From contig NZ_RJUA01000111.1 in assembly GCF_024343575.1 (NCBI RefSeq), positions 1 through 64,000 of the forward strand: a DNA stretch of 64,000 bases. Reading direction: 5' to 3'. The stretch comes from Lacihabitans sp. LS3-19. Lineage in GTDB: Bacteria; Bacteroidota; Bacteroidia; Cytophagales; Spirosomataceae. The position numbers and the translations under genes are program-made. Below, piece by piece: positions 35,479-44,429 of the stretch. Positions within the stretch are counted from its first letter, which is position 1. Each line of letters begins with the position of its first letter. The notes under the pieces are model-generated. The model was not told the DNA's origin, searched no databases, and saw only the letters and a list, made by a program, of their open reading frames with translations.

Positions 35479-37395
35479 ATGATTAAATTTTTAAACAGAT
35501 TCAATGACAGGTTTGTTTCCAAATGGTTGGTATTGGCCATGGATATTTTTATTGTTGGATTTTCGTTTATTATTGCAACTGCTATTCGTTTTAATTTTAA
35601 TTTAACTTATCTTGACCCTTCGCTTTTTAAATACCATTTACTTTGGGTGGTTCTGATCCGTACGGCCACATTTATATTTTTTCGGACCTATACAGGTATT
35701 ATTCGGCATTCAAGTATTGAAGATGCCAAGCTTTTGTTTAAAGCAGCTTTTTTTTCTACTTTAGAAATTTTACTCTTCGCTATAATTCCATCATTTGGAT
35801 TGGCCGATTATCTGAAAATACCTTATTCTATTATTGCCATAGACTTTTTTATTGTTTTGTTTGGTTTGGTATCAAGCAGAATTTTGATTAAAACCATATT
35901 CGAAGGTCTTTTAGATACATTTAAGTCGAAAAAGAAAGTGATTATTTATGGTTCAGGTAGATTGGGTATAATTACTAAAAATACATTAATTGGAGATAAA
36001 AAAAACAATTATCAAATATTATGCTTTATTGATGATAATCCACAGAAAATCGGTAAATCCATTGAAGGAATAAAAGTATTATCCAAAAAAGAAGCTAAGC
36101 AAGAAATTTTAGAAAATAGAGGAGAGGAGATAGAGATAATATTTGCCATTCAGTCCATTTCTCCAGCTAGAAAGACGGACTTGGTGGATGAGTTCTTAGA
36201 CTTGGATTTAAAAATTAGGGTGGTGCCACCTGTAAAACAATGGATCAACGGGACATTGAGTACCAATCAAATCCATCAAATAAGCATAGAGGATTTATTG
36301 GAGCGTCCGTCTATTCAAATTAACAATAGATTGGTTAAATCAGCCATAGAAGGCAAGCGGGTTATGATTACAGGTGCGGCAGGATCTATAGGTTCTGAGA
36401 TAGTACGTCAGATACTGTATTTTAATCCGACAGAATTGGTTTTGGTTGATCAAGCGGAGTCTCCTTTGTATGATTTAGAGACAGAGTTAACCAGGGTTAA
36501 AAGCAAATCTCATTATACTACAAAAATATTTCTTGAGATTAAGAATATTACGAATGCTATTCAAATAACGAAAGTATTTGAGAATTACCAACCTCAAATA
36601 GTATTTCATGCAGCCGCCTACAAGCATGTGCCTTTAATGGAGTCCAATCCATTTAAAGCTGTGGAAGTAAATACCTTTGGTACACAATTGCTGGCTAATT
36701 TAGCTTCTAAATATAAAGTAGAAAAGTTTGTTTTTATTTCTACTGATAAGGCAGTGAATCCTACCAATGTAATGGGTGCTAGTAAACGTTTGGCAGAGAT
36801 ATATGTTCAGAGTTTGAATAAGCATCATGCTAATGAAACACGCTTTATTGTTACGCGATTTGGTAATGTTTTGGGCAGCAATGGCTCAGTTATTCCTTTA
36901 TTCAAAAAGCAAATTGAAAAGGGTGGGCCTGTTACCGTTACGCACCCTGATATTATTCGGTATTTTATGACCATTCCTGAGGCTTGCCAATTGGTTTTGG
37001 AGGCGGGTACTATGGGCAAAGGAGGTGAAATTTATGTATTTGATATGGGTGTGCCTGTAAGGATTATTGATTTAGCTGAAAAAATGATTAAGCTTTCTGG
37101 CTTTGAACCCTATACGCAAATCCCTATTTCTTTTTCTGGATTAAGAGCTGGGGAAAAATTATATGAGGAATTGTTAAGTAACGAAGAAACAACCATAGCG
37201 ACTCATCATCCTAAAATTATGGTAGCTAAAGTAAAGGCAGGTGATTTTGAGGATTTGAAAAATAGTCTTGATACTACGAAAACAAGGCTAAACGCTATGG
37301 ATGCCAATGAAATTGTTGGCTTCTTAAAGAAAATGGTGCCGGATTATATTAGTAATAATTCTCCATTTGAGCAATTGGATGGAGTTAAAATTTAA
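35479..37395 (+). CDS. Polysaccharide biosynthesis UDP-HexNAc 4,6-dehydratase (WbpM/PglF-like)
   Basis: This 638-aa protein has four N-terminal transmembrane helices (to about residue 140), a linking Rossmann domain (IIYGSGRLG) and a C-terminal dehydratase domain starting RVMITGAAGSIGSEIVR. The active-site segment STDKAVNPTNVMGASKRLAE has Met in place of the usual Tyr, as known for WbpM/PglF enzymes. It converts UDP-GlcNAc to the 4-keto-6-deoxy sugar at the membrane, feeding the epimerase and WbpL-like transferase encoded upstream. Its stop codon shares four bases (TTAA) with the convergent Wzi gene. Confidence 0.95.
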   Translation: MIKFLNRFNDRFVSKWLVLAMDIFIVGFSFIIATAIRFNFNLTYLDPSLFKYHLLWVVLIRTATFIFFRTYTGIIRHSSIEDAKLLFKAAFFSTLEILLFAIIPSFGLADYLKIPYSIIAIDFFIVLFGLVSSRILIKTIFEGLLDTFKSKKKVIIYGSGRLGIITKNTLIGDKKNNYQILCFIDDNPQKIGKSIEGIKVLSKKEAKQEILENRGEEIEIIFAIQSISPARKTDLVDEFLDLDLKIRVVPPVKQWINGTLSTNQIHQISIEDLLERPSIQINNRLVKSAIEGKRVMITGAAGSIGSEIVRQILYFNPTELVLVDQAESPLYDLETELTRVKSKSHYTTKIFLEIKNITNAIQITKVFENYQPQIVFHAAAYKHVPLMESNPFKAVEVNTFGTQLLANLASKYKVEKFVFISTDKAVNPTNVMGASKRLAEIYVQSLNKHHANETRFIVTRFGNVLGSNGSVIPLFKKQIEKGGPVTVTHPDIIRYFMTIPEACQLVLEAGTMGKGGEIYVFDMGVPVRIIDLAEKMIKLSGFEPYTQIPISFSGLRAGEKLYEELLSNEETTIATHHPKIMVAKVKAGDFEDLKNSLDTTKTRLNAMDANEIVGFLKKMVPDYISNNSPFEQLDGVKI

Positions 37396-38861
37396 TAATT
37401 CCAGATTTTTTTAACTACTATATTCATCCCAATATTGTTAGGTCTAAGTTCTCCCCAGTCAAATGCTAAGTTTGCTGAATAGATAAGAGATTTATATTTT
37501 AATAGTATTTTTTGGCTTCCAGAAAATTGTTTTCTTTCAATTGGAAATGCATAATTACCTAAGTTTTGAGAGTTGATTACTTGTGTGGATGCTGTTATGT
37601 TCTTTATTTTATATTGCATCGAGATATTTATAGCACTTATTCTATTATTAATAAAGTAATTTGAATTGTTACTAGCACCATTTGTATTTAGATTTTTTAT
37701 TTCCTGGCTTTTATTAAATAATGGATTACCTATAACATTGCCACGATAGTTCCATGAATCAACATAAATAATGTTGTTAAAATAATTGTCCCTGCCCCTA
37801 AGTTCGCTTATGAAATTTTCAGATGAACCAAATCCTCCTTGGCTTCTTGTATCTAGGTATTCAATACAAATATTTTGAATTATTCCTTCTTTCCTTTTTA
37901 AAGATGCACCTAACAATCCATCTTTAATATTACTAAGATAATAAAGCGAGCCATCTTCGTAAATACTTTGTCGATAAATCATCAGTCTTCCTATGGAGGA
38001 TTGTACCTCCATTCCTAAATCTATAGTGCCTAAATGATTTCCTGCCCTGTTGAGAGCTTCATTGGCAGAAAAACCTTGGGTAAGCCCATCTCCATTTTTG
38101 TTTAAACTAATTCCAGTTACTACCTTAAAGAATGTTGGGAAATCAGTATAATACTTTGTTATAGTTTGATCGCTAGCTTGGTCAAAATATGGTATTGTTG
38201 GGTAACCACCCCATTGTACCTGGTGGTTGAGGCCTGCATATATTTTTATTTTCCAGTTTGGCTTACCTAGCCTACCGTATAAACTTTTTTGATGTAACCA
38301 AACGTTTTGCACGGAATCCCCTTTTCCAAACCAACCATGGGCAAAATTTCCTTTTACTGCAATTAGTCCACTTTTTAAAATCGGTGTATAGTTTGGAATT
38401 GCTATTTGTATTTTAGGCATAGGCAATGCATTTCCAGACCATATATAGCTGCCCATGGTGCCTGTAGTGTCCACTAATCCCTGAATTTCTTTTCTTCTGC
38501 CTCCGTAGAATTCAAAAGCCCCATATCTTATTTTTGCATAAGCTTCAGGTATTAGAACTTGAGAAAACTTTCCAAGGTTTATATGAGGTTCTAGTCCATA
38601 ACCATACCCAAATCTTTTTATTTTTTTTTGAAGGGTATAAAGTGAATCATATTCTTTTTTGATTTGAGTACTTGTATAAAAAACTTGAGAGTTTAGGGGA
38701 ACCACTCCATATTGATTACTTCTTATTAAAAAAGGAGTTTGGGCATTACTAGATAATATTATGCCTGCTTTAGAACTTAGATTCACTTTGGCAAAAAATT
38801 CTTTTTGAGCAAAGGAGATATTATTGATAATTGTTAAAAGGAAAAATAGTTTTATCCTCAT
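37392..38861 (-). CDS. Capsule assembly Wzi family protein (copy 1)
   Basis: This outer-membrane beta-barrel protein of about 489 aa starts at MRIKLFFLL with a signal peptide ending SFAQ; a TTG 27 bp upstream is a less likely start. The Wzi-family landmarks are FGYGYGLEPHINLG, YAKIRYGAFEFYGGRRKEIQ, SGNALPMPKIQIAIPNY, FAHGWFG and AGLNHQVQWGGY. Wzi helps attach or assemble capsule at the cell surface. A paralogue with the same motifs lies at 41076-42518, and a T9SS-sorted protein lies between them. Confidence 0.9.
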   Translation of the reverse strand: MRIKLFFLLTIINNISFAQKEFFAKVNLSSKAGIILSSNAQTPFLIRSNQYGVVPLNSQVFYTSTQIKKEYDSLYTLQKKIKRFGYGYGLEPHINLGKFSQVLIPEAYAKIRYGAFEFYGGRRKEIQGLVDTTGTMGSYIWSGNALPMPKIQIAIPNYTPILKSGLIAVKGNFAHGWFGKGDSVQNVWLHQKSLYGRLGKPNWKIKIYAGLNHQVQWGGYPTIPYFDQASDQTITKYYTDFPTFFKVVTGISLNKNGDGLTQGFSANEALNRAGNHLGTIDLGMEVQSSIGRLMIYRQSIYEDGSLYYLSNIKDGLLGASLKRKEGIIQNICIEYLDTRSQGGFGSSENFISELRGRDNYFNNIIYVDSWNYRGNVIGNPLFNKSQEIKNLNTNGASNNSNYFINNRISAINISMQYKIKNITASTQVINSQNLGNYAFPIERKQFSGSQKILLKYKSLIYSANLAFDWGELRPNNIGMNIVVKKIWNY

Positions 38862-38908
38862 AGATTTTTTAGGGCTAATTCTTTGCAAAATACTAATAAA
38901 ATATGGGA

Positions 38909-40966
38909 TTACCTGATCAATTGAAATCGGCCTTTCTTTATTATTTCTTCATTGTTATTTAAAATGATTTTTAAATAATAGATATAAATGCCTTCTTGGG
39001 CGTTTTTCCCATTAATTTTTCCGTTCCAAGCTTTATCTTTTTGGTTAAACTCATAGATTTTTTCTCCCCATAGATTGTATATACTCATATACATTTTGGT
39101 AACCCTGCCAAATCTCCCTTTTATTTGTAAACTATCGTTAACATTATTTCCATCTGGAGAAAAAATATCAGGTACAAAAAAGATTGCTTCAATGGGGATG
39201 GATATATTGTTAGAATAACTTTCTTTTCCGTTTTGACTTATTGATCTAATCTTAAAATTTGCTTCAGTTTCAAAATTGTCTAGATTTGGTTTAAAGTCAG
39301 TTTCACCGTTTTTTGTTTTTGCTATATTAGATTCATTTTTAGTGATTTCATTTATAGATATAATTTCATAACTTTCTATTGAATCATTTCCGAATGGGTT
39401 GAAACTTGTCCAGATAAGTTCATCGTTGATGTTTGCAGTTAAATTTATACTGCAAACCAACGGCGACGGCTCTGAAAGACTACCACATTCGTCTTTATAC
39501 TTCATAAAATAACATTCACTATTATTTAAGGTTTCGGCATTTATATCTAATAATGGTTTAATGTAATCAGTACTGTCAATTTTGTTTTCATTTTTTTTAA
39601 ATAAAAAATATTGTTCTTTTAATAATTTCCATTGAGAATCATCCTGAAATATTATTTCTGTTGTATTTTCATTTTTAACAGTAACATATACATCGTTTAT
39701 GGATGGAGGGGAGAAGGTTTTTCTGTCGACACAAATTTTATTAGAAATACTAATACCGCTATATTTATAATAATACAATTGGCCTGAGGTTTCCATTTCA
39801 ATTCTATAACATTGTTGTTTAGAACAATCAACATTTGTTTTTGTATAAGTTGTCAGATTTTTATTTACTACGATTTCTTTTTTTACTGTGTTTTCTATTT
39901 CAATTATTTTTTGAGATTTGTCTAAATATCTACCGTAGTTTCTATCATCAAAACTGGTAATAGTATTTGGATAAGTGGACCATTTTAGATTATTGTTTTT
40001 TTCTTGGAGATCAACTGAAAATAAAGGTAAGGTGCATAGTTCGGCAGAAGGGTCACTACCACATGAAGTTATCCTATCTAGATAAAAACAGTAAGACTTT
40101 GTGCTGTCTTCTAACTCAATAGAATAATCTCCAGGAGTGTAATTTTTGCCTTTAGATTTATATGCTTTACCTTGTTCTTTTTCAAATAGTTCATACCCTT
40201 TGCTATCAAAAGAACCATGAAACGAAATTTTGGCTTCATTTGGCGATACTAGTTCAATTTTATCAATATTAACTTTGTTTGGATCATCATATCCATTAGG
40301 AAAAAGGGTTGGTATTTTGAATGGGATGGTGATTGAGGCAGGACTGGCACAGTTTAATTTACTATTGTTGAAAAACCCTTCTACTTTAATGGTTTTAGGT
40401 AAAATTAAAGATTTTGTTTTTGAATAAGGAAGGGAGTTTTTATTTATTTTTTCAGGTAAAATAGCACCATCTCCCCAATTAATTTCATAATAATCGAAGT
40501 CATTATCATTAGCTACAGGAATGTTGATTTCCACCGAATTGTTGTTACAAGAATTATAAGAAAAAATGGGTTGATTGTTAGGTCTTACACTTATGGTTTT
40601 ACAAGTATACATTGGCTTACCATTTTTTGTGCCATATTGCAGGATTTTATATACCCTTATGGAATTAGCATTCGAAAACAATGCATTATTTGAAGAGTCT
40701 TTATTGTTTATCATATCTAAAAGTGATGCATCCTTGCTGCCATCGTAATAAAAATCGTAACGAATATCCGTGCCTCCAGATTTATCGTGTAGTTTAACAG
40801 CCAAAGGTGTACATCCTGCTGTAATATTCCCTTCTATTTCAAAAGCTCCTTCTATTGAGCCTGCTGGCCTATTGTTTGCATCACAAAGCCCTTGTGCTTT
40901 GCTGATGTTTTGCATCAGCATAATTGCATATAAAATTAGGGAAATATGTAATATTTTGGTTTTCAA
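38909..40966 (-). CDS. Type B T9SS-sorted surface protein (gliding-motility-type C-terminal domain)
   Basis: This 685-aa protein has a signal peptide ending NISKAQ and ends with a type B sorting domain. That domain contains FFVPDIFSPDGNNVNDSLQI, MYMSIYNLWGEKIYEF and AWNGKINGKNAQEGIYIYY, the gliding C-terminal family that directs export by the type IX secretion system and attachment at the surface. The centre looks like PKD/fibronectin-type beta-sandwich modules (GCTPLAVKLHDKSGG; INWGDGAILPEKI). Many Cys suggest disulfides. It lies between two Wzi paralogues, so it may take part in capsule anchoring or adhesion; that is inference. Confidence 0.9.
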   Translation of the reverse strand: MKTKILHISLILYAIMLMQNISKAQGLCDANNRPAGSIEGAFEIEGNITAGCTPLAVKLHDKSGGTDIRYDFYYDGSKDASLLDMINNKDSSNNALFSNANSIRVYKILQYGTKNGKPMYTCKTISVRPNNQPIFSYNSCNNNSVEINIPVANDNDFDYYEINWGDGAILPEKINKNSLPYSKTKSLILPKTIKVEGFFNNSKLNCASPASITIPFKIPTLFPNGYDDPNKVNIDKIELVSPNEAKISFHGSFDSKGYELFEKEQGKAYKSKGKNYTPGDYSIELEDSTKSYCFYLDRITSCGSDPSAELCTLPLFSVDLQEKNNNLKWSTYPNTITSFDDRNYGRYLDKSQKIIEIENTVKKEIVVNKNLTTYTKTNVDCSKQQCYRIEMETSGQLYYYKYSGISISNKICVDRKTFSPPSINDVYVTVKNENTTEIIFQDDSQWKLLKEQYFLFKKNENKIDSTDYIKPLLDINAETLNNSECYFMKYKDECGSLSEPSPLVCSINLTANINDELIWTSFNPFGNDSIESYEIISINEITKNESNIAKTKNGETDFKPNLDNFETEANFKIRSISQNGKESYSNNISIPIEAIFFVPDIFSPDGNNVNDSLQIKGRFGRVTKMYMSIYNLWGEKIYEFNQKDKAWNGKINGKNAQEGIYIYYLKIILNNNEEIIKKGRFQLIR

Positions 40967-41075
40967 TAGTATAGAGATAGCTAAAAATAAACTTAAATTT
41001 AAACAATTTTGGGTAAAATAGCACTAAAATTTATTTAGCGGTTTTTATTTTTCTCCTTACATTTTTTAGGCAAAA

Positions 41076-42518
41076 CTAATAAATGAAAGTTTTATTTATT
41101 CCAAAAGATATACCAATACTATTCGGATACAGACTCCCCACATCTTGTGCAATTGAGACATTTAATCTTATTTTACGGAAAACTTCTTTATTCGTATTTA
41201 AGAGAAATGAATTTCTTTTTAAACTTAAAGTGTTTCCATAAGTACCGAAGTTTTGGCTTAAGCTCATTTTTCCTAAAAAATTAATTCTTTTATAGTAGCC
41301 AGAAAATACCAAATAATAAACTTTAACTCTATTACTATAAATTGTTCTTTTATCAGGGTTAAGTAAAATGTAGGGTGTACCTAAAATATTAGAATTGTAA
41401 GACCAAGATTGATATTGCCCATGGGAGAAATAATTGTCAAATTCACCAAAGTTACTCTCCTGATATTTCCCAAACCTATATAGACCTTGGCTTTTTGTAT
41501 AAATAAATTCTCCCGTAATATGCTGAAGAATGCTCTTAGGGCTTTTAGATTGCCAAGCAAACCCATATATTCCATCTTCGATATTGTTGAAATTCACCAA
41601 TGATCTGGCAAAATCAAAGGGCTTTTGATGATAAAATTTAAGGTTTTGGTTGAAAATTGCACACAAATCTACAGAACCTAATTGGTTTCCGACTGCTAAA
41701 CCACGACCATAGCCTGGTATTTTGTTTGGGTCCATATTTACAAATTTTTGTAAAAATGGCAAAACAATAAATTGGTAACTATACAAAGGGTAAGGAGCTA
41801 AGTAGCCGTTTATGGTTGGTGAGGCATATTCTCTTTCAATTTTCTTCAACTCTTCAGAATAACCTCCCCATTGAGCTTGATGATTTATTCCACCCATCAA
41901 TTGAACTTTTTGTTTCTTGTCGTTTATTTTAAAATACAACCATTTTTGGTGGATATAGAAATTTTCAATTATACCTTGTGTTCCAAACCACCCATGCGAT
42001 AGACCAGTTTTGAATGAAAATCTCTTGTTTTTGCCTAAATAAATCCAGTTGGGCGTAGTTAATTGTAACATGGGTATCGGTAGGGCATTGCCAGAATATA
42101 CATACGCACCGGAGCTTAAAGTGGAATCAGTTAGACCTTGTATTTGTTTTCTTCTTCCTCCTGTAAATTCAAATCCGCCGTATCTAAACTTTAAATAGGC
42201 TTCAGGGAGCAAGATTTGTTTTACTTTTCCATAATTAGCATGAAAGTCTAGGCCATATCCAAAATTAAACTTTTTGAGTTTTTGAGTTTTAGTGTAAAGA
42301 CTATCGTATTCTTTTGTTAAACCAAAATTAGAGAATCCGAAATTGGCTTTTTGAGGGATTTGTCCGAAAGTATTTGCATGAAGTAAAAATGGAGTATTGG
42401 TATCACTTGCGGCTATAAATCCTGTTTGTAAATCATATTTTATTCCTTTGAAAACTTTCTGTGCATGGGACTTTAAGGCAAAGAATGTATAAAGTATAAT
42501 GAGCAGTTTTATCTTCAT
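41076..42518 (-). CDS. Capsule assembly Wzi family protein (copy 2)
   Basis: This 480-aa outer-membrane protein has a signal peptide ending FALKSHAQ. It shares with copy 1 the order FNFGYGLDFHANYGK, YLKFRYGGFEFTGGRRKQIQ, SGNALPIPMLQLTTPNW, LSHGWFGTQG and GGINHQAQWGGY, then a series of amphipathic beta strands to the end. The two genes are clear paralogues that have diverged outside these motifs. They may serve different polymers or different growth phases. Confidence 0.9.
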   Translation of the reverse strand: MKIKLLIILYTFFALKSHAQKVFKGIKYDLQTGFIAASDTNTPFLLHANTFGQIPQKANFGFSNFGLTKEYDSLYTKTQKLKKFNFGYGLDFHANYGKVKQILLPEAYLKFRYGGFEFTGGRRKQIQGLTDSTLSSGAYVYSGNALPIPMLQLTTPNWIYLGKNKRFSFKTGLSHGWFGTQGIIENFYIHQKWLYFKINDKKQKVQLMGGINHQAQWGGYSEELKKIEREYASPTINGYLAPYPLYSYQFIVLPFLQKFVNMDPNKIPGYGRGLAVGNQLGSVDLCAIFNQNLKFYHQKPFDFARSLVNFNNIEDGIYGFAWQSKSPKSILQHITGEFIYTKSQGLYRFGKYQESNFGEFDNYFSHGQYQSWSYNSNILGTPYILLNPDKRTIYSNRVKVYYLVFSGYYKRINFLGKMSLSQNFGTYGNTLSLKRNSFLLNTNKEVFRKIRLNVSIAQDVGSLYPNSIGISFGINKTFIY

Positions 42519-42665
42519 ATTGCATAATTTTTCAAATAAGAAATGTTGGTTTATTGTAATAAACCGATTTCCAATTAAAAAAGGTTACAATCAAGATAGT
42601 CCAAAAGTTTGGAAAAAGCTAAATTAATTTATTTTATGGTCAAATAAATATTGAGTTTCCCCTTA

Positions 42666-43052
42666 TCACATAGCCCCAGCTCCACCTTTTTGGAAAACAA
42701 CTTCTTTTACTAATCCGATTGAATTAAAATGCAAAATCATGGCTTCGGCCGTGGTTTGGTTGCGGATGTTTTCGCATTGTGGGCCTTTTTCGAAAAAATA
42801 AACAAAGAATTTTTCGTTTTTCTTGTCTAACATTTGGTAATCATATCGCCCAAATGTTTTTAAGATTTCATTTTCTGAGATCGTTAAAATTATATCTCTG
42901 TTTTGTTTCAAGATTTTCAAAGCAGGCATTCTTTTGCCTTCGCAACCGCCTCTGTCGTTTTTAAATGATTGGTTTTCAAAACCTTCAATTTCTAGAGGTT
43001 TTGAATAGGAACAGGCTTGAAGTATTAAAACTAGAAGGAATATTTTTCTCAT
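42666..43052 (-). CDS. Small lipoprotein of unknown function
   Basis: This 128-aa protein has a lipoprotein signal peptide (MRKIFLLVLILQAC; lipidated Cys14). The mature part contains NDRGGCEGKRMPALKILKQN and FEKGPQCENIRNQTTAEAM with two further Cys, and ends QKGGAGAM. I do not recognise the family. It may sit in the outer membrane facing the periplasm. It overlaps the holin-family gene by 4 bp, so both are translated together as the end of the hisIE operon. Confidence 0.75.
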   Translation of the reverse strand: MRKIFLLVLILQACSYSKPLEIEGFENQSFKNDRGGCEGKRMPALKILKQNRDIILTISENEILKTFGRYDYQMLDKKNEKFFVYFFEKGPQCENIRNQTTAEAMILHFNSIGLVKEVVFQKGGAGAM

Positions 43053-43393
43053 TTATCACTTTGGAAAGAACCTATGATGCTATTGACGATCGATAAAACA
43101 AAACTAAATATCAAAGGATGTAGGAAGCCATTTACTTTAAAGCCTGGCACGAGGTAATCGCACAAGTAAACGATGGCCACACTGATTACCAATGAAAACA
43201 AACCGAGGGTAAGGAAAGTAATGGGTAAAGAAATGAATTGGAGAATGGGTTTTACGAAATTATTTAAAACGCTCATTACAAATGCAACCAATATAGCCGT
43301 AGAAAAATGGTCAACATTTACATCGTCTAGATATTTTGGCAGGGTCAATACCACAAATCCGCAAACGAGAAGTCTTATTATGTAATTTGTCAT
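43049..43393 (-). CDS. Phage-holin-family (mycobacteriophage holin IV type) membrane protein
   Basis: This 114-aa protein has four hydrophobic helices (about residues 4-20, 30-50, 55-80, 88-110) and the typical IRLLVCGFVVLTLPKYLDDV start and a VSAIVYLCDYLVPGF-like core. Despite the name, these proteins are widespread chromosomal membrane proteins of unknown function and no phage genes lie near. It overlaps hisIE by 4 bp and the lipoprotein gene by 4 bp. Confidence 0.8.
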   Translation of the reverse strand: MTNYIIRLLVCGFVVLTLPKYLDDVNVDHFSTAILVAFVMSVLNNFVKPILQFISLPITFLTLGLFSLVISVAIVYLCDYLVPGFKVNGFLHPLIFSFVLSIVNSIIGSFQSDK

Positions 43394-43989
43394 TTGGCTT
43401 GGTGTCTTTTTATTAAAACTTCTAAAACTTCGTCTAAGGTATAATCTTTTGCTTCTAATAGAATCAAATAATGAAATAAAAGATCAGCAGCTTCGCCTAA
43501 AAACAAGTCTTTGTTATCGTCTTTGGCTTCTATTACCAACTCTACGGCTTCTTCTCCAACTTTTTGGGCTATTTTGTTTATTCCTTTTTTAAATAAAGAC
43601 GTAGTATAAGATGCATCCGTAGGATTGTTTTTGCGGTCTTTGATTATTTCAGCCAATTGATTGATAAACTGCACTTTTCCAATGTTTTTCTCTTCCCAAC
43701 AGGTATCATCACCCGTATGACAAGTGGGGCCTTGAGGTATAGCTTTTAAAAGTATAGCGTCAGAATCACAATCTATTGCGTGGTTTTTATATACCAAGAA
43801 ATTATCTGAAGTTTCGCCTTTGGTCCATAGTCTTTCTTTTGAACGGCTGTAGAATGTTACTTTACCTTCTGTTATGGTTTTGTTGAAGGCTTCTTCATTC
43901 ATATAACCTTGCATAAGGACTTTTCCAGTGTAAAAATCTTGAATTATAGCTGGTAAAAGGCCTTTAGAGAAATCTGCTTTTCTATTCAT
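43390..43989 (-). CDS. hisIE: Bifunctional phosphoribosyl-AMP cyclohydrolase / phosphoribosyl-ATP pyrophosphatase
   Basis: This 199-aa fusion catalyses steps 2 and 3 of histidine synthesis. The N-terminal HisI domain has VLMQGYMNEEAFNKT, TFYSRSKERLWTKGETS and the metal-binding DCDSDA...PTCHTGDDTCW Cys residues. The C-terminal HisE domain has a QKVGEEAVELVIEA helix and LGEAADLLFHYLILL. In Bacteroidota hisIE often sits at the end of the his operon; here no other his gene is near, and it leads a three-gene operon with two membrane or envelope genes. Confidence 0.96.
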   Translation of the reverse strand: MNRKADFSKGLLPAIIQDFYTGKVLMQGYMNEEAFNKTITEGKVTFYSRSKERLWTKGETSDNFLVYKNHAIDCDSDAILLKAIPQGPTCHTGDDTCWEEKNIGKVQFINQLAEIIKDRKNNPTDASYTTSLFKKGINKIAQKVGEEAVELVIEAKDDNKDLFLGEAADLLFHYLILLEAKDYTLDEVLEVLIKRHQAK

Positions 43990-44005
43990 ATATTTAAAAA
44001 TTATG

Positions 44006-44013
44006 CAAAAATA
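44006..44013 (-). promoter_or_regulatory. -7 promoter element of the hisIE operon
   Basis: TATTTTTG on the minus strand matches TAnnTTTG exactly, about 17 bp before the hisIE ATG. Confidence 0.6.
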
Positions 44014-44073
44014 CTAAGGAGAGTCTAATAATCAGGAGGAAAGGAAAATTATTATATTTTTTTTGAAATACGC

Positions 44074-44104
44074 TTGACAAATAAAAAAAGAGGGCTTATC
44101 TTTG
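44074..44104 (+). promoter_or_regulatory. Promoter of the tRNA-Gly / tRNA-Leu pair
   Basis: TTGACA (44074-44079) and TATCTTTG (44097-44104) are separated by 17 bp. This gives a good -33 box and an exact Bacteroidota -7 element about 34 bp before the mature tRNA-Gly. Confidence 0.75.
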
Positions 44105-44137
44105 CACCCACATTAAACGAGAGAGGTTCTTGTCAAT

Positions 44138-44210
44138 GCGAAAGTAGCTCAGTTGGTAGAGCGTAACCTTGCCAAGGTTAAGGTCGCGGGTTCGAGACCC
44201 GTCTTTCGCT
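44138..44210 (+). tRNA. tRNA-Gly (anticodon GCC)
   Basis: This is a complete 73-nt cloverleaf. The acceptor GCGAAAG pairs with CTTTCGC, the D arm is gctcagttggtagagc, the anticodon stem taacc/ggtta encloses the loop ttGCCaa, and the T arm is gcggg-ttcgaga-cccgt. The discriminator base is U. The CCA end is not encoded. It is the first of two tRNA genes. The hairpin aaagttcc...gggagcttt at 44221-44246 lies between them. Confidence 0.97.
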
Positions 44211-44262
44211 CAAGAGGTTAAAAGTTCCTATGAAAGTGGGAGCTTTTTTATTTCTTTCACCC

Positions 44263-44348
44263 GCCGGGGTGGTGGAACTGGTAGACACGCAGGACTTAAA
44301 ATCCTGTGAGCCTTATCGCTCGTACGGGTTCGATTCCCGTCCCCGGTA
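44263..44348 (+). tRNA. tRNA-Leu (anticodon TAA)
   Basis: This is an 86-nt class II tRNA. The acceptor GCCGGGG pairs with CCCCGGT (G-U at the first pair), the anticodon stem caggac...gtcctg-type loop reads acTTAAAat with anticodon TAA, a long variable arm (gagccttatcgctc) follows, and the T arm is acggg-ttcgatt-cccgt. Discriminator A. It lies 52 bp after tRNA-Gly. The accessory region starts about 400 bp downstream. Confidence 0.96.
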
Positions 44349-44388
44349 CTAGGAAGGCTAAAAAGAGCCAACCAAATGAAATAAAAGA

Positions 44389-44429
44389 GAGTGTAAGTTG
44401 CTAATTTTAAGTAATTTACGCTCTTTTTT
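44389..44429 (+). terminator. Terminator after tRNA-Leu
   Basis: GAGTGTAA (44389-44396) pairs with TTACGCTC (44416-44423), with one GU pair, and is followed by six T. It closes the tRNA transcription unit. Confidence 0.75.

Noticed and set aside
43049-43393. Prophage remnant because of a holin-family protein
   Set aside because: No other phage gene is near, and this holin family is common as a chromosomal membrane protein in an operon with ordinary genes.
44221-44246. Terminator between the two tRNA genes
   Set aside because: The hairpin has a mismatched stem and tRNA-Leu starts 16 bp later without its own promoter, so a processing hairpin in a shared transcript is more likely.
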